7,180 nt of DNA from CAYGFH01 sp964356315 (GTDB taxonomy: Bacteria; Patescibacteriota; Microgenomatia; UBA10105; UBA927): NCBI GenBank assembly GCA_964356315.1, contig CAYHHA010000058.1, positions 1-7,180 on the forward strand. Direction: 5' to 3'. Below, piece by piece: positions 5,153-7,180 of this stretch. The notes beneath the pieces were generated by a model. It did not search any database. It worked only from the letters and a program-made list of their open reading frames with translations, and had not been told where the DNA came from. The position numbers were made by a program, and so were the translations under genes. The first letter of the stretch is position 1; each line of letters starts with the position of its first letter.

Positions 5153-7084
5153 TTAGTGTTTTGGATCTTCAAGCATCTTTCGAGCTTTTTGACGAATAAT
5201 TACCAGGGTGTATCGTTCATTTTCAAATTTGATTAACGCGGTGTTTGCGAGTTGTTGAAATTCAGTCATGGCAGGACCGCCAGTTCCTCCGATCACCACC
5301 TCAATATACTGTATAACACCTGCTTCGTCCCTATACTTAATCCTCATTGTTTCAGGTATTTGAGACATCATGTATTGACCTGAAAGGTATCCCGCGACAC
5401 CTGATATTTTTGAAAAATAATTTATGACTTCCCAAGCGTTACTGTCGCCAAACGGTATTGGTTCAATTGATCTCACTAATTCTATGACCGTGCTCATGTT
5501 CTCGCGAGCACCACTTGGATCTCTGGATTTATGATACAGGACGATATAGTCCTTGTCTCCACGCTTCGTGATGCAATTCATACGTCTCAGCGCTTCGATA
5601 TCCACCTCTCGAACAGCTCTCTCCAGTTCTTGCATGTCTTCAACGGTTGTATGGGTAAGCTGAACTGTTTGACCGGAATCAAATCGGAGGGTGCCACCGC
5701 GAACATCATCGCCATTCACATATCTAGCAAATAATTTGATTGTCAAAAACGCATTTGGGTCAATATATAGTTCTTTCTCTGCTAACGACTCTGAGGTAAC
5801 AGCATATTCTTTGCTAATTTGACTAAGCAGCTCATTATTAAACACCACGGTATCAATCTTGTATCGATCATCGTCTTCTGGAGCAAACGAGTTTTCTATA
5901 GAATCAGCCTTTGTAAACCACGTTTTTAGATCCGTTTGTGATTCGTTGGTAATGTCTCGTACCTTCAATCCGACTTCATCACATATGGTGCGCAGATAAT
6001 ATGCCGAAGAAATTCCATCCAAATACTCATGGTTTGTGAGCATTTGAGCTATATATTCACCGGACGGTTGCTCATGAAACATGATAACAAAAGGGGAGTG
6101 ATCAAGAAATTCAGCTATCTGCTTGTACCTATTTGCTAGATCAACTTCAGATACATTGTTTCTGACGATACATGCCATCGGAGCATAATCAATTGTGTGT
6201 TTTGTCCATTCTGCTGGGGAAATTTCTGTATTTTTGGCACCTCTTATAGTATTTCCTTGAATTTCAAATGTCTGCAATTTATCAAATTGGACGCGCGAAA
6301 GCCTTGGATCATGGTATGTCAGCTCCATAAGTTTATTCACATACGGAAATTTCTTTTGATCAAATACATATTTGATAGAGACGGAAATATTTGAGATGGT
6401 TAGCGCTTCGGGGCAATTAGCTATAAATACGTGGGAAAACCGTACTGCTTGTTTTGGAACCCGTTGACTATTTTCCAGAATCTGTTGCCCTAAGAGATTT
6501 AATAATGCATAAATTCCCCATGTAGAAAAATCTGGGTCATTTTTAATATTTTTTAGATAGGTATGTATATCGAGCGCATCGTGATCAAAAAGATCACTAT
6601 GTTTACGCACAATATCTACAATGAGATCAAAGAAAGTTTTATCTGTACCATCTACTTGAGTCACAATATCTTTGCTCTTCAAACAGTCAGTAACTTTTAT
6701 AAATTCTTCGACGCTAGGGGACACCATAAACAACTCTCCATGTGATAAAAGTCCAGATACAGAGGCATCGAGTTTTTGTATTCGTCTTTTTGCATACTCA
6801 TCATCTGTTTCATTTCGCTTGCGAGGGACATCGAACATTTTCTCGATCTTCCGTGCGATCTCACTTGGAGGCACCTGTTTCATCCGCTGTCTACTTATTG
6901 TAGAAACGATGCCACCGAGCATTTTTTGTGATTCTGTGAGGGGTGTTATCTCTGCAACACCTAAGGCCTCCCGAAGGAGTATCTCTGTATCAAGAGCTAA
7001 TTCTAACCTCGAACCATCATCAGGTACTGGAATATCGCCAAGGATTTCTATACTACGTAAGTCTCTCACGATTTCGCACGGCAT
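5153..7084 (-). CDS. Large soluble protein of unknown family (643 aa)
   Basis: I do not recognise this protein. It has no signal peptide or membrane helix, so it is probably cytoplasmic. It has an Asp/Glu-rich N-terminal region (1-50), then a charged helical part with RKRNETDDEYAKRR (88-101). A mixed alpha/beta middle follows with hydrophobic strands such as HVFIANCP (218-225) and FVIMFHEQPSGEY (332-344). After an acidic patch APEDDDRYK (401-409) comes a C-terminal part with YIVLYHKSRDPSGARENM (513-530) and VVIGGTGGP (596-604). Nothing matches a complete Walker A, nuclease, methylase or protease motif that I can defend. The frame is intact over its whole length with ordinary composition, so it is a real gene. 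A strong promoter lies directly before the ATG, and the vWA gene follows on the same strand after 61 bp. Confidence 0.85.
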   Translation of the reverse strand: MPCEIVRDLRSIEILGDIPVPDDGSRLELALDTEILLREALGVAEITPLTESQKMLGGIVSTISRQRMKQVPPSEIARKIEKMFDVPRKRNETDDEYAKRRIQKLDASVSGLLSHGELFMVSPSVEEFIKVTDCLKSKDIVTQVDGTDKTFFDLIVDIVRKHSDLFDHDALDIHTYLKNIKNDPDFSTWGIYALLNLLGQQILENSQRVPKQAVRFSHVFIANCPEALTISNISVSIKYVFDQKKFPYVNKLMELTYHDPRLSRVQFDKLQTFEIQGNTIRGAKNTEISPAEWTKHTIDYAPMACIVRNNVSEVDLANRYKQIAEFLDHSPFVIMFHEQPSGEYIAQMLTNHEYLDGISSAYYLRTICDEVGLKVRDITNESQTDLKTWFTKADSIENSFAPEDDDRYKIDTVVFNNELLSQISKEYAVTSESLAEKELYIDPNAFLTIKLFARYVNGDDVRGGTLRFDSGQTVQLTHTTVEDMQELERAVREVDIEALRRMNCITKRGDKDYIVLYHKSRDPSGARENMSTVIELVRSIEPIPFGDSNAWEVINYFSKISGVAGYLSGQYMMSQIPETMRIKYRDEAGVIQYIEVVIGGTGGPAMTEFQQLANTALIKFENERYTLVIIRQKARKMLEDPKH

Positions 7085-7092
7085 TGTACTAT

Positions 7093-7121
7093 ATTATAGG
7101 CTAAATTATCTTCCGTAGCAA
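7093..7121 (-). promoter_or_regulatory. sigma70-type promoter, leaderless, for the 643-aa gene
   Basis: On the minus strand, TTGCTA (7121-7116) matches the -35 consensus at four of six positions. It is followed by a spacer of exactly 17 bp and a perfect TATAAT (7098-7093). The -10 ends 8 nt before the ATG at 7084, so the transcript would begin within a base or two of the start codon. This is the best promoter in the window. Confidence 0.75.
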
Positions 7122-7180
7122 CCTAGGGTAGATTCTACGTGGAAGTGCACCACTAACGCGTGGTAGCTCGAAGTTTGTTC
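7122..7180. other. window edge, no gene established
   Basis: Nothing can be firmly called. Two minus-strand frames are open from the right edge inward, one ending at TAG 7103-7101 and one at TAA near 7107. Either could be the tail of an upstream gene, but runs of about 25 codons are expected by chance. GTGG (7139-7142) and GTGG (7160-7163) can each pair with CCAC (7150-7153), stems too short to call. Confidence 0.3.

Noticed and set aside
6672..7118. A 148-aa plus-strand frame
   Set aside because: It is antisense to the N-terminal part of the 643-aa gene and runs through its promoter.
7101..7178. Minus-strand open frame from the right edge (ending LLRKII then TAG), possible tail of an upstream gene
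   Set aside because: Only 25 codons are visible, a second frame is also open, and runs of this length are common by chance. The frame also overlaps the -35 of the 643-aa gene.

Overview
The window (about 42% GC by eye, standard genetic code since one gene ends in TGA) looks like bacterial chromosome from a small-genome lineage, most likely Patescibacteria/CPR. That placement is inference. It rests on two proteins with a Pro/Gln/Thr-rich cytoplasmic tail plus a single membrane helix, a solitary polyprenyl synthase, AT-rich degenerate spacer DNA, weak or absent Shine-Dalgarno sequences, and several -10 boxes lying almost on the start codon. No phage, transposase or CRISPR signature is visible.

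Layout. Positions 1-54 are a 7-bp tandem repeat, followed by degenerate AT-rich spacer. A plus-strand block then runs from 209 to about 3480: an M14-type succinylglutamate desuccinylase/aspartoacylase-like zinc hydrolase (209-892), tRNA-Pro(UGG) (900-976), a membrane-anchored protein with a PsbP-like outer domain (1012-1719), a trans-polyprenyl diphosphate synthase (1748-2788), a DUF192 membrane/secreted protein overlapping it by 4 bp (2785-3234), and tRNA-Gly(UCC) (3373-3443) with a terminator. A possible 59-aa acidic protein follows (3537-3716). Two convergent minus-strand genes fill the rest: a membrane-anchored von Willebrand A protein (3730-5091) and, upstream of it, a 643-aa soluble protein of unknown family (5153-7084).

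The most unusual DNA is just upstream of tRNA-Gly. The promoter and the first part of the tRNA gene are tandemly duplicated (81-bp offset). The extra tRNA head is split by a 20-nt insert that is nearly all a perfect 7-bp hairpin. A second theme is leaderless transcription: at least three genes (1748, 5091 minus, 7084 minus) have a -10-like box ending 6-8 nt before ATG, two of them with a -35-like box at exactly 17 bp.

How the genes work together is only partly clear. The prenyl synthase and DUF192 genes are probably co-translated. The vWA protein and the unknown 643-aa protein are same-strand neighbours 61 bp apart, each with its own promoter candidate. They are the best place to look for an undescribed pair, but the sequence alone gives no function for it.
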